Origin: Haloarcula sebkhae
GTDB taxonomy: Archaea; Halobacteriota; Halobacteria; Halobacteriales; Haloarculaceae
DNA length: 64,000 nt
Direction of reading: 5' to 3'
Assembly (NCBI RefSeq): GCF_014647415.1
Contig: NZ_BMPD01000005.1
Location: 62,001 to 126,000, forward strand
Under the pieces are notes generated by a model. It saw only the letters and a program-made list of their open reading frames with translations. It searched no databases and was not told the DNA's origin. A program made the translations under genes and the position numbers. Below, in pieces: positions 35,298 to 44,661 of the stretch (its first letter is position 1; every line of letters begins with the position of its first letter).

Positions 35298-35746
35298 TGA
35301 CTGATCTCTCTGCACAGAAGCGACTCGCGGCTGACGTCCTTGACGTCGGGAAGAACCGCGTCTGGTTCAACCCCGAGCGACAGGGCGATATCGCCGACGC
35401 GATCACCCGCGAGGACGTTCGCGAACTAGTCGATGAGGGCGCCATTCAGGCGAAAGACAAGAAAGGCAACTCCCGTGGACGCGCCCGGGAGCGCCAGAAG
35501 AAGCGTGCGTACGGCCACCAGAAGGGAGCCGGTTCCCGGAAGGGCAAGGCAGGCGCACGGCAGAACTCCAAGGAGGACTGGGAGTCACGCATCCGCGCAC
35601 AGCGGACGAAGCTGCGCGAACTGCGTGACGAGGGAACGCTTTCGAGTTCGCAGTACCGCGACCTGTACGACAAGGCCGGCGGTGGCGAGTTCGACAGCGT
35701 TGCCGATCTCGAACGTTACATCGACGCAAACCACGGTGACGCATAA
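35297..35746 (+). CDS. rpl19e: Ribosomal protein L19e (eL19)
   Basis: 149 residues from ATG at 35297, overlapping the L32e [23 protein letters not shown] with RVWFNPERQGDIADAITRED, then the very basic middle (GNSRGRARERQKKRAYGHQK) and a C-terminal helix. Forms an inter-subunit bridge with L14. The GTG three bases upstream is not needed. Its stop overlaps the L18 start (TAATG). Confidence 0.97.
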   Translation: MTDLSAQKRLAADVLDVGKNRVWFNPERQGDIADAITREDVRELVDEGAIQAKDKKGNSRGRARERQKKRAYGHQKGAGSRKGKAGARQNSKEDWESRIRAQRTKLRELRDEGTLSSSQYRDLYDKAGGGEFDSVADLERYIDANHGDA

Positions 35747-36309
35747 TGGCGACAGGACCACGATACAAAGTACCGATGCGGCGACGCCGCGAGGCCAGAA
35801 CCGATTACCATCAGCGGTTGCGCCTGTTGAAATCCGGTAAGCCACGTCTCGTTGCTCGAAAGAGCAATAAACACGTCAGGGCGCAGCTGGTGACGCTTGG
35901 CCCCAACGGTGACGATACTCTCGCGTCCGCTCACTCTAGCGACCTCGCTGAGTACGGCTGGGAGGCCCCGACGGGCAACATGCCCTCGGCCTACCTCACC
36001 GGTCTGCTCGCCGGGCTTCGCGCGCAGGAAGCGGGCATCGAGGAGGCAGTGCTTGACATCGGACTCAACAGCCCGACCCCCGGAAGCAAAGTATTCGCAA
36101 TACAGGAAGGCGCAATCGACGCCGGCCTGGACATTCCGCACAACGACGACGTACTCGCCGACTGGCAGCGCACGCGCGGTGCCCACATCGCCGAGTACGA
36201 CGAGCAGCTCGACGAGCCGCTGTACAGCGGCGACTTCGACGCTGCAGACCTCCCGGAGCACTTCGACGAGCTCCGAGAGACCCTACTGGACGGTGACATC
36301 GAACTATGA
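35746..36309 (+). CDS. rpl18: Ribosomal protein L18 (uL18)
   Basis: 187 residues, the Haloarcula length. [40 protein letters not shown] and [20 protein letters not shown] are typical. Binds 5S rRNA with L5. Its stop overlaps the S5 start by four bases. Confidence 0.97.
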   Translation: MATGPRYKVPMRRRREARTDYHQRLRLLKSGKPRLVARKSNKHVRAQLVTLGPNGDDTLASAHSSDLAEYGWEAPTGNMPSAYLTGLLAGLRAQEAGIEEAVLDIGLNSPTPGSKVFAIQEGAIDAGLDIPHNDDVLADWQRTRGAHIAEYDEQLDEPLYSGDFDAADLPEHFDELRETLLDGDIEL

Positions 36310-36944
36310 GTGCTAACAACGGATGGGAGCCACGGACACGCCTCGGCAAGCAGGTCGTCGAGGGCGAGATCGACTCCATGCAGGAGGCGCTGAACTCCGG
36401 ACTCCCGCTGAAAGAATCGGAAGTCGTCGACCAGCTCGTTCCCGATCTGGAAGACGAAGTGCTGGACATCAACATGGTCCAGCGGATGACAGACTCCGGC
36501 CGCCGCGTGAAGTTCCGCTGCGTGGTCGCCGTTGGCAACCGCGACGGCCTCATCGGCTACGCCGAGGGGCGTGACGATCAGGTCGGCGGTGCCATCCAGA
36601 AAGCTATCGACATCGCGAAGCTGAACATCATCGATGTCTCCCGCGGCTGCGGGTCCTGGGAGTGTGGCTGTGGCCGTCCGCACACGGTCGCGCTACGCAC
36701 CGAGGGCAAGGCCGGGAGCGTCGAGGTCGAGCTGCAGCCGGCCCCGCGAGGGCTGGGTCTGGCGGGCGGGGAGACCGTCCGCAAGGTGCTCGAACTCGCC
36801 GGTATCGAGGACATCTGGACACGCAGTAGCGGGAACACACGCACCACGGTCAACTTCGCGAAGGCGACGTTCAACGCCCTGCAGAACACGGCCGAGGCGC
36901 GCGTCCCCGAACGAACCTTCGAGAAGCGAGAGGTGATTGAGTGA
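36306..36944 (+). CDS. rps5: Ribosomal protein S5 (uS5)
   Basis: 212 residues. The double-stranded-RNA-binding-like part reads [20 protein letters not shown], followed by the archaeal [17 protein letters not shown] segment and the C-terminal lobe [20 protein letters not shown]. Involved in decoding fidelity and mRNA unwinding at the entry site. Overlaps both neighbours. Confidence 0.97.
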   Translation: MSANNGWEPRTRLGKQVVEGEIDSMQEALNSGLPLKESEVVDQLVPDLEDEVLDINMVQRMTDSGRRVKFRCVVAVGNRDGLIGYAEGRDDQVGGAIQKAIDIAKLNIIDVSRGCGSWECGCGRPHTVALRTEGKAGSVEVELQPAPRGLGLAGGETVRKVLELAGIEDIWTRSSGNTRTTVNFAKATFNALQNTAEARVPERTFEKREVIE

Positions 36945-37408
36945 TGCACGCGCTCGTTCAGCTCCGTGGCGAAGTCAACATGCACACCGACATCCAGGAC
37001 ACGCTGGAGATGCTCAACATCCACCACGTGAACCACTGCACGCTCGTCCCCGAGACGGACGCCTACCGCGGCATGGTGACGAAGGTCAACGACTTCGTCG
37101 CATTCGGCGAGCCGAGCCAGGAGACGCTGGAGACAGTTCTGGCCACGCGCGCCGAACCGCTTGAGGGCGACGCCGACGTGGACGACGAGTGGGTCGCCGA
37201 GAACACGGACTACGACGACATCTCCGGGCTCGCGTTCGCGCTCCTCTCTGAGGAGACGACGCTGCGCGAGCAGGGCCTGTCCCCGACGCTCCGTCTGCAC
37301 CCGCCACGCGGCGGCCACGACGGCGTCAAACACCCCGTCAAGGAGGGCGGCCAGCTCGGCAAACACGACACCGAGGGAATCGACGAACTCCTGGAGGCGA
37401 TGCGATAA
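36944..37408 (+). CDS. rpl30: Ribosomal protein L30 (uL30)
   Basis: 154 residues from ATG at 36944 sharing a base with the S5 stop. [20 protein letters not shown], then LEMLNIHHVNHCTLVPETDA is the uL30 core, with the long archaeal C-terminal extension (TLRLHPPRGGHDGVKHPVKE). Length equals Haloarcula L30. TAATG overlap with L15. Confidence 0.97.
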   Translation: MHALVQLRGEVNMHTDIQDTLEMLNIHHVNHCTLVPETDAYRGMVTKVNDFVAFGEPSQETLETVLATRAEPLEGDADVDDEWVAENTDYDDISGLAFALLSEETTLREQGLSPTLRLHPPRGGHDGVKHPVKEGGQLGKHDTEGIDELLEAMR

Positions 37409-37905
37409 TGACGAGTAAAAAGAAACGACAGCGCGGCTCGCGCACGCACGGCGGCGGCTCGCACAAGAACCGACGTGGTGCCGGCCACCGCGGTGGTCGC
37501 GGTGCCGCAGGCCGTGACAAGCACGAGTTCCACAACCACGAACCGCTCGGCAAGAGTGGCTTCAAGCGCCCGCAGAAGGTGCAGGAAGAGGCCGCAACCA
37601 TCGACGTTCGCGAGATCGACGAAAACGTCACGCTGCTGGCTGCCGATGACGTCGCTGAAGTCGAAGACGGTGGCTTCCGTGTCGATGTCCGTGATGTGGT
37701 CGAAGAGGCCGACGACGCCGACTACGTGAAGGTACTCGGTGCCGGCCAAGTTCGCCACGAACTCACGCTCATCGCCGACGACTTCTCCGAGGGCGCTCGC
37801 GAGAAGGTCGAAGCCGCAGGCGGGAGCGTCGAACTGACCGACCTCGGCGAGGAGCGCCAGGCCGAGGCCGAAGAAACCGAAGACGCGGACGCGGACGAGG
37901 AATAA
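37408..37905 (+). CDS. rpl15: Ribosomal protein L15 (uL15)
   Basis: 165 residues. MTSKKKRQRGSRTHGGGSHK, then NRRGAGHRGGRGAAGRDKHE is the Gly/Arg-rich N-terminal extension that threads into 23S rRNA; the globular C-terminus ends in an acidic tail. Late assembly protein. secY begins seven bases after its stop. Confidence 0.97.
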   Translation: MTSKKKRQRGSRTHGGGSHKNRRGAGHRGGRGAAGRDKHEFHNHEPLGKSGFKRPQKVQEEAATIDVREIDENVTLLAADDVAEVEDGGFRVDVRDVVEEADDADYVKVLGAGQVRHELTLIADDFSEGAREKVEAAGGSVELTDLGEERQAEAEETEDADADEE

Positions 37906-37911
37906 CGAACG

Positions 37912-39375
37912 ATGAGCTGGAAGGACACCGCCGAACCACTGCTTGTCCGGATGCCCGCAGTCCAGCGGCCGGAAGGACACGTCCCGTTCAAGCGCAAGCT
38001 CACTTGGACAGGGGGCGTACTCCTGCTGTATTTCTTCCTGACGAACGTGAAACTGTTCGGGCTGGACATCGACGCCAGCCAACAGGTGTTCGGGCGCTTC
38101 TCCTCGATTCTGGCCTCTGGCCAGGGGAGCATCTTGCAGCTGGGTATCGGTCCGATCGTCACGGCGTCCATCGTGTTGCAGCTCCTCGGTGGGGCGGACC
38201 TACTCGGGCTAGACACCCAAGACGACCCACGCGACCAGATCCTCTATCAGGGGCTCCAGAAGCTGCTGGTGCTCGTAATGATCTGTCTCACCGGGCTCCC
38301 GATGGTGTTTGCTGGCGGCTTCCTCCCGGCAGACACGGCGGTCGCAAGTTCCCTGGGTATCGGTACGACCGGTGTCCAGTGGCTCATCTTCGGCCAGATG
38401 TTCGTCGGCGGTGTCCTCATCCTGTTCATGGACGAGGTCATCTCCAAATGGGGTGTCGGCTCCGGTATCGGCCTGTTCATTGTCGCCGGCGTGAGCCAAC
38501 GGCTCATCGGCGGCGTCCTGACGACGCCGTTTATCGGCAACAGTGAAGGGATCATCTACACCTGGTACCTGTTCATCACCGGCCAGCGCGGCACCGGGCC
38601 AGTGCTGGCCGCTGATGGCCTCCAGACCGTGCTGCTCCAGGGCGAACTGCTGGGGCTGTTCACGACGGTCCTCATCTTCGCAGTGGTCGTCTACGCCGAA
38701 TCCGTTCGTGTCGAGATCCCGCTGTCGAACGCCCGCGTGAAAGGTGCCCGTGGCCGGTTCCCGGTCAAGCTCATCTACGCGAGCGTCCTGCCGATGATCC
38801 TCGTTCGGGCGTTGCAGGCGAACATCCAGTTCCTGGGCCGGATTCTCGACGCTCAGCTGGGCTCGATGCCGGCGTTCCTCGGGACGTATTCGAACGGTCA
38901 GCCCACTGGCGGCCTGTTCTACTTCCTCGCCCCAGTTCAGAGCCGTGGCGACTGGATGTGGTGGCTCGAAGGAACCACCCAACCGGTCTGGCAGATCCTG
39001 ACACGCGTCGGCATCGACCTGTCTGTTATGCTGGTCGGTGGCGCCGTCTTCGCCGTGTTCTGGGTCGAAACCACCGATATGGGCCCGGAGGCGACGGCCA
39101 AGCAGATCCACAACTCCGGGATGCAGATCCCCGGCTTCCGACAGAACGTCGGCGTCATCGAGAAGGTCCTTGAGCGGTATATCCCGCAAGTGACTGTTAT
39201 CGGCGGCGCACTCGTTGGGCTGCTCGCAGTGATGGCCAATATGCTGGGAACCATCGGCGGCGTCTCCGGTACCGGGCTGCTGCTGACGGTCTCCATTACG
39301 TACAAGCTGTACGAGGAGATCGCCGAAGAGCAGCTCATGGAGATGCATCCGATGATGCGCCAGATGTTCGGATAG
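37912..39375 (+). CDS. secY: Preprotein translocase subunit SecY
   Basis: 487 residues with ten membrane helices expected for the SecY/Sec61-alpha channel. Recognisable parts are the first helix (WTGGVLLLYFFLTNVKLFGL), the plug-region and TM2 (GPIVTASIVLQLLGGADLLG), the family signature FGQMFVGGVLILFMDEVISK and KWGVGSGIGLFIVAGVSQR, and the cytosolic loop with NARVKGARGRFPVKLIYASV. Forms the protein-conducting channel with SecE and Sec61-beta. It closes the superoperon; the usual next gene (adk in many archaea) is absent, and a glycan island follows instead. Confidence 0.97.
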   Translation: MSWKDTAEPLLVRMPAVQRPEGHVPFKRKLTWTGGVLLLYFFLTNVKLFGLDIDASQQVFGRFSSILASGQGSILQLGIGPIVTASIVLQLLGGADLLGLDTQDDPRDQILYQGLQKLLVLVMICLTGLPMVFAGGFLPADTAVASSLGIGTTGVQWLIFGQMFVGGVLILFMDEVISKWGVGSGIGLFIVAGVSQRLIGGVLTTPFIGNSEGIIYTWYLFITGQRGTGPVLAADGLQTVLLQGELLGLFTTVLIFAVVVYAESVRVEIPLSNARVKGARGRFPVKLIYASVLPMILVRALQANIQFLGRILDAQLGSMPAFLGTYSNGQPTGGLFYFLAPVQSRGDWMWWLEGTTQPVWQILTRVGIDLSVMLVGGAVFAVFWVETTDMGPEATAKQIHNSGMQIPGFRQNVGVIEKVLERYIPQVTVIGGALVGLLAVMANMLGTIGGVSGTGLLLTVSITYKLYEEIAEEQLMEMHPMMRQMFG

Positions 39376-39841
39376 ACCGTAGAACATCTGCAGGCTGAAG
39401 TCGGCTTCGGAAATGATCTTTCCGGGTTGACTCTTGCCTTATGCACAGATTAAATCAGCTACAGATACGTTCATTATTTATCCGACTTCTATCTTAAGAG
39501 ATCGAAAATACGTCAAAACCCGTTATGGAAATTGGAAGAGGACCAATCAAGAATTATTTGATAAAGCAGGTTATTTTTACTGACGTGGATGCGGTATACC
39601 TTTTACTCTAGCTCGGTTCGAGTTCGATAATGCTAATACTCGTAAAAAACTGCGCCGGATTCATAGGTGACTATCTACGAGATCGTCCGGCTTGTGTCGA
39701 CTACAACGCCGTTAATTCAAAGCTCACAAAGTCACTTGATTATGAAATTGAGCTGAAATTCCGGGAGAGGGTCGTGGAATGCGTCGAATGTTCCAGACCG
39801 AACCCGAAATGGTATGAGCAGTTAGTTCTGGAGAGTTGACC
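39376..39841. other. AT-rich gap at the left edge of the glycan island
   Basis: 466 bases with strikingly lower GC than secY. It marks a composition break directly after the stop of secY. A 69-residue open frame at 39630-39839 (MLILVKNCAGFIGDYLRDRP) has a Cys pair (CVECSRPNP) near its end and stops two bases before the glycosyltransferase ATG. I cannot assign it and it may be the tail of a decayed gene. No tRNA, repeat or integrase seen. Confidence 0.4.
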
Positions 39842-40945
39842 ATGCGTATTCTTCGCGTTGCGCAGAACCTGTATCCTGAGGTTCCCGGCGGTGGGAGCTA
39901 CCATGTCCACGCGATGAGCCGAGATCAAGCTGCGATGGGCCACGACATAACGGTGTTGACGGTCTCCGACAACGGTAGCCTGCCACGGCATGAAGAACGG
40001 GACGGTTACACGGTGGTGCGTCGATCACCGTCGGTCGAGTTACTAGGCAATGCCATCTCGCTGGGTGTGGCACGGCTTCTTTGTGAGGGTCCTGATTTCG
40101 ACGTGATACACGCTCACTCGCACCTGTATTTCTCGACGAATCTAGCGGCATTGAAACGGCGATTGGGCGACGTTCCGCTGGCGATTACGAACCATGGACT
40201 CTACTCGCAGAACGCACCCGAGTGGTTGTTCGACCTGTACCTGCAGACCGTGGGTCGGTGGACGTTCAACCGGGCGGATATTATATTCTGTTACACTGAT
40301 GAGGATCGCGACCGGGTACGGGAGTTCGGCGTCGATTCCCCGATAGAGGTCGTCCACAACGGGATCGATACTGAACGATTCCGGCCCGACGGTCCCGAGA
40401 TTGACCGGATCGATCACGACGGGCCCGTAGTGCTGTTCGTCGGGCGGCTGGTTGAGGGCAAGCGGCCCGGCGACGCGGTGGCGGCGGTCTCACAACTGGC
40501 CGAAGAGCGGAACGCGAAACTGTACGTGGCCGGCGATGGCCCGTTGCGGTCGGAACTGGATGAGGACCACGTTGAGTCCCTCGGACAACTCCCCTACGAG
40601 GAGATGCCGGCGGTGTACCGGGCCGCGGACGCGCTGATCTTGCCCAGTCGTGCCGAGGGATTGCCCCGGACAGTGCTGGAGGCGATGGCCTCGGGCGTTC
40701 CGGTCGTGGTCAGCGATCTGGAGCAGGTTACGTCCGTTATCGGCGACGGCGGCGTGATTGTACCTGTCGGCGACGTCCCTGGGTTCGTTGAGGGACTCGA
40801 GACGGTAATCGACGATGGTGCGGCCGATCCGCGGGTGCAGATTGAGGGACAGTTCGACTGGGCGGAAACCGTCGAGCGGACAACGATGGTTCTGGAAGAG
40901 TTGTGTAGCGATGGCGGGTCCCGTCGAAACGATGGTGAACTGTGA
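39842..40945 (+). CDS. Glycosyltransferase family 4 (GT-B fold)
   Basis: 367 residues from ATG at 39842 (MRILRVAQNLYPEVPGGGSY), preferred over a TTG six bases upstream. The N-terminal acceptor domain starts with the Gly-rich loop PGGGSYHVHAMS. The C-terminal donor domain has VVLFVGRLVEGKRPGDAVAA, GDGPLRSEL and the EX7E motif in ILPSRAEGLPRTVLEAMASG. It transfers an activated sugar to a lipid-linked or other acceptor at the cytoplasmic side. It is the first gene of the island and the only plus-strand gene in its left half. Confidence 0.92.
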   Translation: MRILRVAQNLYPEVPGGGSYHVHAMSRDQAAMGHDITVLTVSDNGSLPRHEERDGYTVVRRSPSVELLGNAISLGVARLLCEGPDFDVIHAHSHLYFSTNLAALKRRLGDVPLAITNHGLYSQNAPEWLFDLYLQTVGRWTFNRADIIFCYTDEDRDRVREFGVDSPIEVVHNGIDTERFRPDGPEIDRIDHDGPVVLFVGRLVEGKRPGDAVAAVSQLAEERNAKLYVAGDGPLRSELDEDHVESLGQLPYEEMPAVYRAADALILPSRAEGLPRTVLEAMASGVPVVVSDLEQVTSVIGDGGVIVPVGDVPGFVEGLETVIDDGAADPRVQIEGQFDWAETVERTTMVLEELCSDGGSRRNDGEL

Positions 40946-40965
40946 AGATCGTCGAGTGGGTGCCC

Positions 40966-41245
40966 ACATGACGAATACTCCTGCAGATATCCAAGTCCTC
41001 CAAGCTGTCCTTCGCATTCGCAGACATTGTCGTCATCTCGGTGGGGTCGGCCTGTTCGAAGAAGTCGGGCCACTCGTCTAATGTTATGCCGAGTTCAGTG
41101 ACAATGTTTTCGTGTGTCTGACAGGTCAGTTGTTTCGTCGTAATCGACCGGACCGTCGTAGATTTCCGTCGTGCCGTCCACGTCGCAAATGTACTTGTAA
41201 CGCCGTGCGGATCGTTCTGGGCGAGAGGTCGTGTTCGGAGAGACC
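40966..41245 (-). pseudogene. C-terminal remnant of a sulfatase-like (AlkP superfamily) gene
   Basis: Minus-strand translation gives RPERSARRYKYICDVDGTTE and IYDGPVDYDETTDLSDTRKH in one frame. After a frame change, ITLDEWPDFFEQADPTEM and MSANAKDSLEDL follow, and after a second, GLGYLQEYS. These parts line up in order with the C-terminus of the intact paralogue at 43186 (DRYKYIRGSDGSCELYD ... LDEWLNSFEQTER ... LEDLGYLQ). The catalytic N-terminal two thirds are missing, replaced by the end of the AsnB gene. A clear decayed paralogue, not an expressed gene. Confidence 0.75.
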
Positions 41246-43144
41246 TCAGGATGAGGATGAGAGTACACCGGCATCAACCATCCGATTGTGCCATCTGGCG
41301 AAGACATAGGCACTCCAAAGGAATTTGCTATGCTCGTGGTTGCCATCCACATGTTCGTCACGGACATCCAGCACTTCTCTGGGGTTGAATAGTTTGGTAT
41401 CCATTCCCGTAATCGTATCACGAAACTCCCCGGCAAGCTCGTTCTTAAACCACTCGCCAATTGGCATATCGAATCCTTGCTTGTTTCGTTCCAGGATCGA
41501 GTCCGGTAAACGATCCTCGAAAGCACGCTTTAGCACGCGTTTTTGTTCAGTTCGAGTGATCTTGTACTCACTTGGGAGCGACAGAGCATACTCAACGACA
41601 GCTTGATCAAGGAACGGTACACGGACTTCGAGGGAATTATACATGCTTGCAAGGTCGGTCTTCTGGAGGATCTGGTTCGGGAGCCCGAACCGCGTATCAA
41701 CCGCCAGAATCCGGGACATGTCGTCGCGCCTGTTCTCTGGAAGGGTTGTTACATGATCTCGGTGTTCATCTCGCATGCGTTCCTCTCCGGCTACGACCGG
41801 GCTACCGGTAGTCAGCGTCTGCACAGTGTCCTCGGAGCAAATTCGATTCCATTCGAAGTGGCGATCGGACACGGTTTCCTCATCACCACGGATGAACTTC
41901 TGCGCTTTGCGAACGAGTTCTCCACGGTGGCCGGATCGAGAGGCTTCCAGCCCGTTGATAGCAGGCGTAATCAGATTTGCCCGGAGAGACTTCGGAAGAC
42001 TGCGATAATACTTTGAGTAGTACTCCCCACGGTACTTGCTGTACCCGGCAAAGAGTTCATCAGCACCGTCTCCCGAAAGTGCGACTTTGACGTTCTGGCT
42101 GGTTTCGCGCGAGACGATGTAAGTCGGGATGAGCGACGGATCCGCGAATGGTTCTCCAAGCCTGTCTAGGACGGTCGGGATCGTGTCTCGAACATCGTCT
42201 GGGGTCACGGTGAACTTAGTGTGGTCAGTGTTGTGGAAATCAGCGACTTCACGGGCGGCCCACGACTCATCAAAGAGCGACTGATCGAAGCCGACTGTGA
42301 ACGTCCGAACTTGCTCGTCGATCAGCTCGGCCATCGTCCCAACGATGATGCTTGAGTCGATACCGCCACTCAAAAATGCGCCCAGTGGAACGTCACTCAT
42401 CAGCCGTCGTTCGATGGCGTCGTCGATTCGATTTCGGAGTGTGTCGACAGCGTCCTCGAAAGACGGCTCCCGGCGTTCGATAGATGGCGTATAGAACTTT
42501 TCGTGAGTCCGGTCACCATCGTCGATGATGACGAGTTCGCCGGGCTCGAGCTTCCGGACGTTGTTGAATATCGTTCGCGGTGCGGGAATCTGGCCGAACG
42601 CAAAATACTCTGAGATAGCCCGTTGGTCGAGGCCGCCATGATCGATGCTGGATTCGAGGAGCGCCGGGAGTTCTGAAGCAAAGGCGATCGTATCGCCATC
42701 GTCAGCAAGCAAGAGCGGTTTGATACCCATGCGGTCCCGAGCGAGGAGGAGCCGGTCTTTGTCGGTATCCCAGATGGCAAAGGCAAACATCCCGCGCAAG
42801 TATTTGACGAACGAGAGCCCATGTTCTTCGTAGAGGTGGACCAGCACCTCAGTATCGGTGTCGGTTTCAAAGGTGTGTCGCGGTTCGAGATTGTTTCGCA
42901 ACTCGGGATAGTTATAGATCTCGCCGTTGAAGATGACGCTGATAGTCTCGTCCTCGTTGAAGATCGGTTGGCGACCAGTATCGAGACCCACGATGCTCAG
43001 GCGGCGATGTGCAAGTCCGACCAGCCCATCGCAAAAGTAGCCTGACTCATCCGGACCCCGATAGTTGAGGCAGTCGTTCATCCGTTCGAGAATCCGTGTG
43101 TCGGGGGAGTTACTCGTCGAATAGAGGCCAGAAATCCCACACAT
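41246..43144 (-). CDS. asnB: Asparagine-synthase-type glutamine amidotransferase
   Basis: 632 residues. It begins MCGISGLYSTSN, with Cys2 as the glutaminase nucleophile; the class II glutaminase domain contains YRGPDESGYF and FNGEIYNYPEL. The synthetase domain has the pyrophosphate loop AFLSGGIDSSIIVGTMAE and ALSGDGADELFAGYSKY. Length and motifs are those of AsnB. Members in surface-polysaccharide clusters often amidate uronic acids or other sugar carboxylates rather than aspartate; inside this island that is as likely as asparagine synthesis. It lies 41 bases after the sulfatase-like gene at 43186 on the same strand. Confidence 0.9.
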   Translation of the reverse strand: MCGISGLYSTSNSPDTRILERMNDCLNYRGPDESGYFCDGLVGLAHRRLSIVGLDTGRQPIFNEDETISVIFNGEIYNYPELRNNLEPRHTFETDTDTEVLVHLYEEHGLSFVKYLRGMFAFAIWDTDKDRLLLARDRMGIKPLLLADDGDTIAFASELPALLESSIDHGGLDQRAISEYFAFGQIPAPRTIFNNVRKLEPGELVIIDDGDRTHEKFYTPSIERREPSFEDAVDTLRNRIDDAIERRLMSDVPLGAFLSGGIDSSIIVGTMAELIDEQVRTFTVGFDQSLFDESWAAREVADFHNTDHTKFTVTPDDVRDTIPTVLDRLGEPFADPSLIPTYIVSRETSQNVKVALSGDGADELFAGYSKYRGEYYSKYYRSLPKSLRANLITPAINGLEASRSGHRGELVRKAQKFIRGDEETVSDRHFEWNRICSEDTVQTLTTGSPVVAGEERMRDEHRDHVTTLPENRRDDMSRILAVDTRFGLPNQILQKTDLASMYNSLEVRVPFLDQAVVEYALSLPSEYKITRTEQKRVLKRAFEDRLPDSILERNKQGFDMPIGEWFKNELAGEFRDTITGMDTKLFNPREVLDVRDEHVDGNHEHSKFLWSAYVFARWHNRMVDAGVLSSSS

Positions 43145-43185
43145 TGAGATAAGTCAGATTTGTATGGTCCAATACATAAAGACCA

Positions 43186-44661
43186 TCATTGGAGGTATCC
43201 GAGGTCTTCCAGCCGAGATCTTGTGTCATCGTCCATCGAAACGTCTTCCAATCGTTCTGTTTGCTCGAAGGAATTGAGCCACTCGTCTAACATCGTATCG
43301 AGTCGCTCAACAATGTCCAGCTTGGTGCCCGCAAGATTGGTCTGCTCGCCAGGATCGCCTTGGATGTCGTAAAGTTCGCACGAGCCGTCAGAACCGCGGA
43401 TATACTTGTACCGATCAGTTCGGATCGATTTGAGCGAGCGGTCATATTCGTAGACGTGGTCAGGTAGATCGCCGACTTTGGTCTCCAAGGCGTCCATGGA
43501 TGGCTGTGGTGCCATGTATTCGGCGACAGCGTATTCGCGGGATTGCTCGGTATCAGGATGGAACGAGACGCCCTGGAATTGGTTGCGCACTTCCGGGGCG
43601 TCGATATCAAGCGTGTCGAGAATCGATGGAGCGATATCGATCAATTGAACGAGATCAGTCCGGTCGTTATCCTTGAAGGGCCCACCATGCACGTACAGCG
43701 GGACGTGCAATAGTGTGTCATAGAGGGCGTACTGGTGGTCCATCAGACCGTGCTCCCCGATATTTTCACCGTGGTCGCCCGTGACGATGAACAGCGTGTC
43801 GTCCCACTCGCTTTCAGACTTGAGAAGATGGATAAGTGCTTCGATCTTCTCTTCAAGATAGGAAATCTCGGCCCGGTAGAGTGCCCGAAGGATCTCGAAG
43901 TCCTCGTCTGTCAGGTCAACGGTACCGGCAATGTACCCCCAGGCGTCTTGTGAGATCTCCATCGCTTCCCCGTAGGTAATTCCTTCTGGCAGGTGCTGTT
44001 TTGTGTGTGCTTTCGGCGGGCGATATTCGAGATGCGGTTCGAGATAATTGACGAACAAAAAGAATGGACGTGAATCGTCTCTTCCTGTGAGCCAATCCTT
44101 GATCCACTCATTGGTGCGAGCAGCCCCATCATCGTTTGCCCGACGGAAGTACTGGCCATAGACTGCATTTGAGATATTAGTTATCGGATTTCCATCGAAG
44201 ACAGCTTTCACCGCCTCTTTGAACATATCAAGCCCGTTTTCCATCTGAGCGATTTTCCCGAGGTCGGTATCGGCCTGAACGTACTGCCAAGTCTTGAAGA
44301 ACGTCTCGAAACCACGGCCGAAGCCGAACTCTTCACTGATCCACGTGTTGTTTGAGACGGCAACGGTCTCGTAGTCGTGAGTCTGGAGGATTTCAGGGAG
44401 TGTGGTGAGGCTGTCGTCAAGGTGTTTGTGGCCTGCGTGTGCGCCGTGTTTCGACGGGGTGGTTCCGGTGAACAGCGAAGCGTGCGAGGGGAGTGTCCAA
44501 GGTGCGTTCGCCGTGGCGTTTTTAAATACCGTACCAGAGTCACTGAGACTCGATAGAAACGGGGTCTGCCGATCTGCCCGTAGTTGGACCTCGTCCATTC
44601 GAGCAGTATCCATCACCACTAGTACGACATTTAGAGATTTTGTTGGTGACATGACATTCAC
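43186..44661 (-). CDS. Sulfatase-like AlkP-superfamily protein, Thr at catalytic position
   Basis: 491 residues from GTG at 44661, which overlaps the upstream gene's TGA; ATG at 44652 is an alternative. The metal site begins VVLVVMDTARMDE. The sulfatase signature reads WTLPSHASLFTG: Thr56 stands where sulfatases have Cys/Ser, His60 where they have Arg. The second metal site is FIVTGDHGENIGEHGLMDHQ. The C-terminus ends SRLEDLGYLQ. No signal peptide or membrane helix is evident. The enzyme probably hydrolyses or transfers phosphate- or sulfate-type groups on glycans; classical formylglycine sulfatase activity is unlikely from the sequence. Confidence 0.85.
   Translation of the reverse strand: MNVMSPTKSLNVVLVVMDTARMDEVQLRADRQTPFLSSLSDSGTVFKNATANAPWTLPSHASLFTGTTPSKHGAHAGHKHLDDSLTTLPEILQTHDYETVAVSNNTWISEEFGFGRGFETFFKTWQYVQADTDLGKIAQMENGLDMFKEAVKAVFDGNPITNISNAVYGQYFRRANDDGAARTNEWIKDWLTGRDDSRPFFLFVNYLEPHLEYRPPKAHTKQHLPEGITYGEAMEISQDAWGYIAGTVDLTDEDFEILRALYRAEISYLEEKIEALIHLLKSESEWDDTLFIVTGDHGENIGEHGLMDHQYALYDTLLHVPLYVHGGPFKDNDRTDLVQLIDIAPSILDTLDIDAPEVRNQFQGVSFHPDTEQSREYAVAEYMAPQPSMDALETKVGDLPDHVYEYDRSLKSIRTDRYKYIRGSDGSCELYDIQGDPGEQTNLAGTKLDIVERLDTMLDEWLNSFEQTERLEDVSMDDDTRSRLEDLGYLQ

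Noticed and set aside
38209-39387. 392-residue minus-strand frame
   Set aside because: Antisense to secY; no recognisable domain.
41095-41526. 143-residue minus-strand frame as a gene
   Set aside because: It is an out-of-frame reading of the asnB 3' end running into the sulfatase-like fossil.
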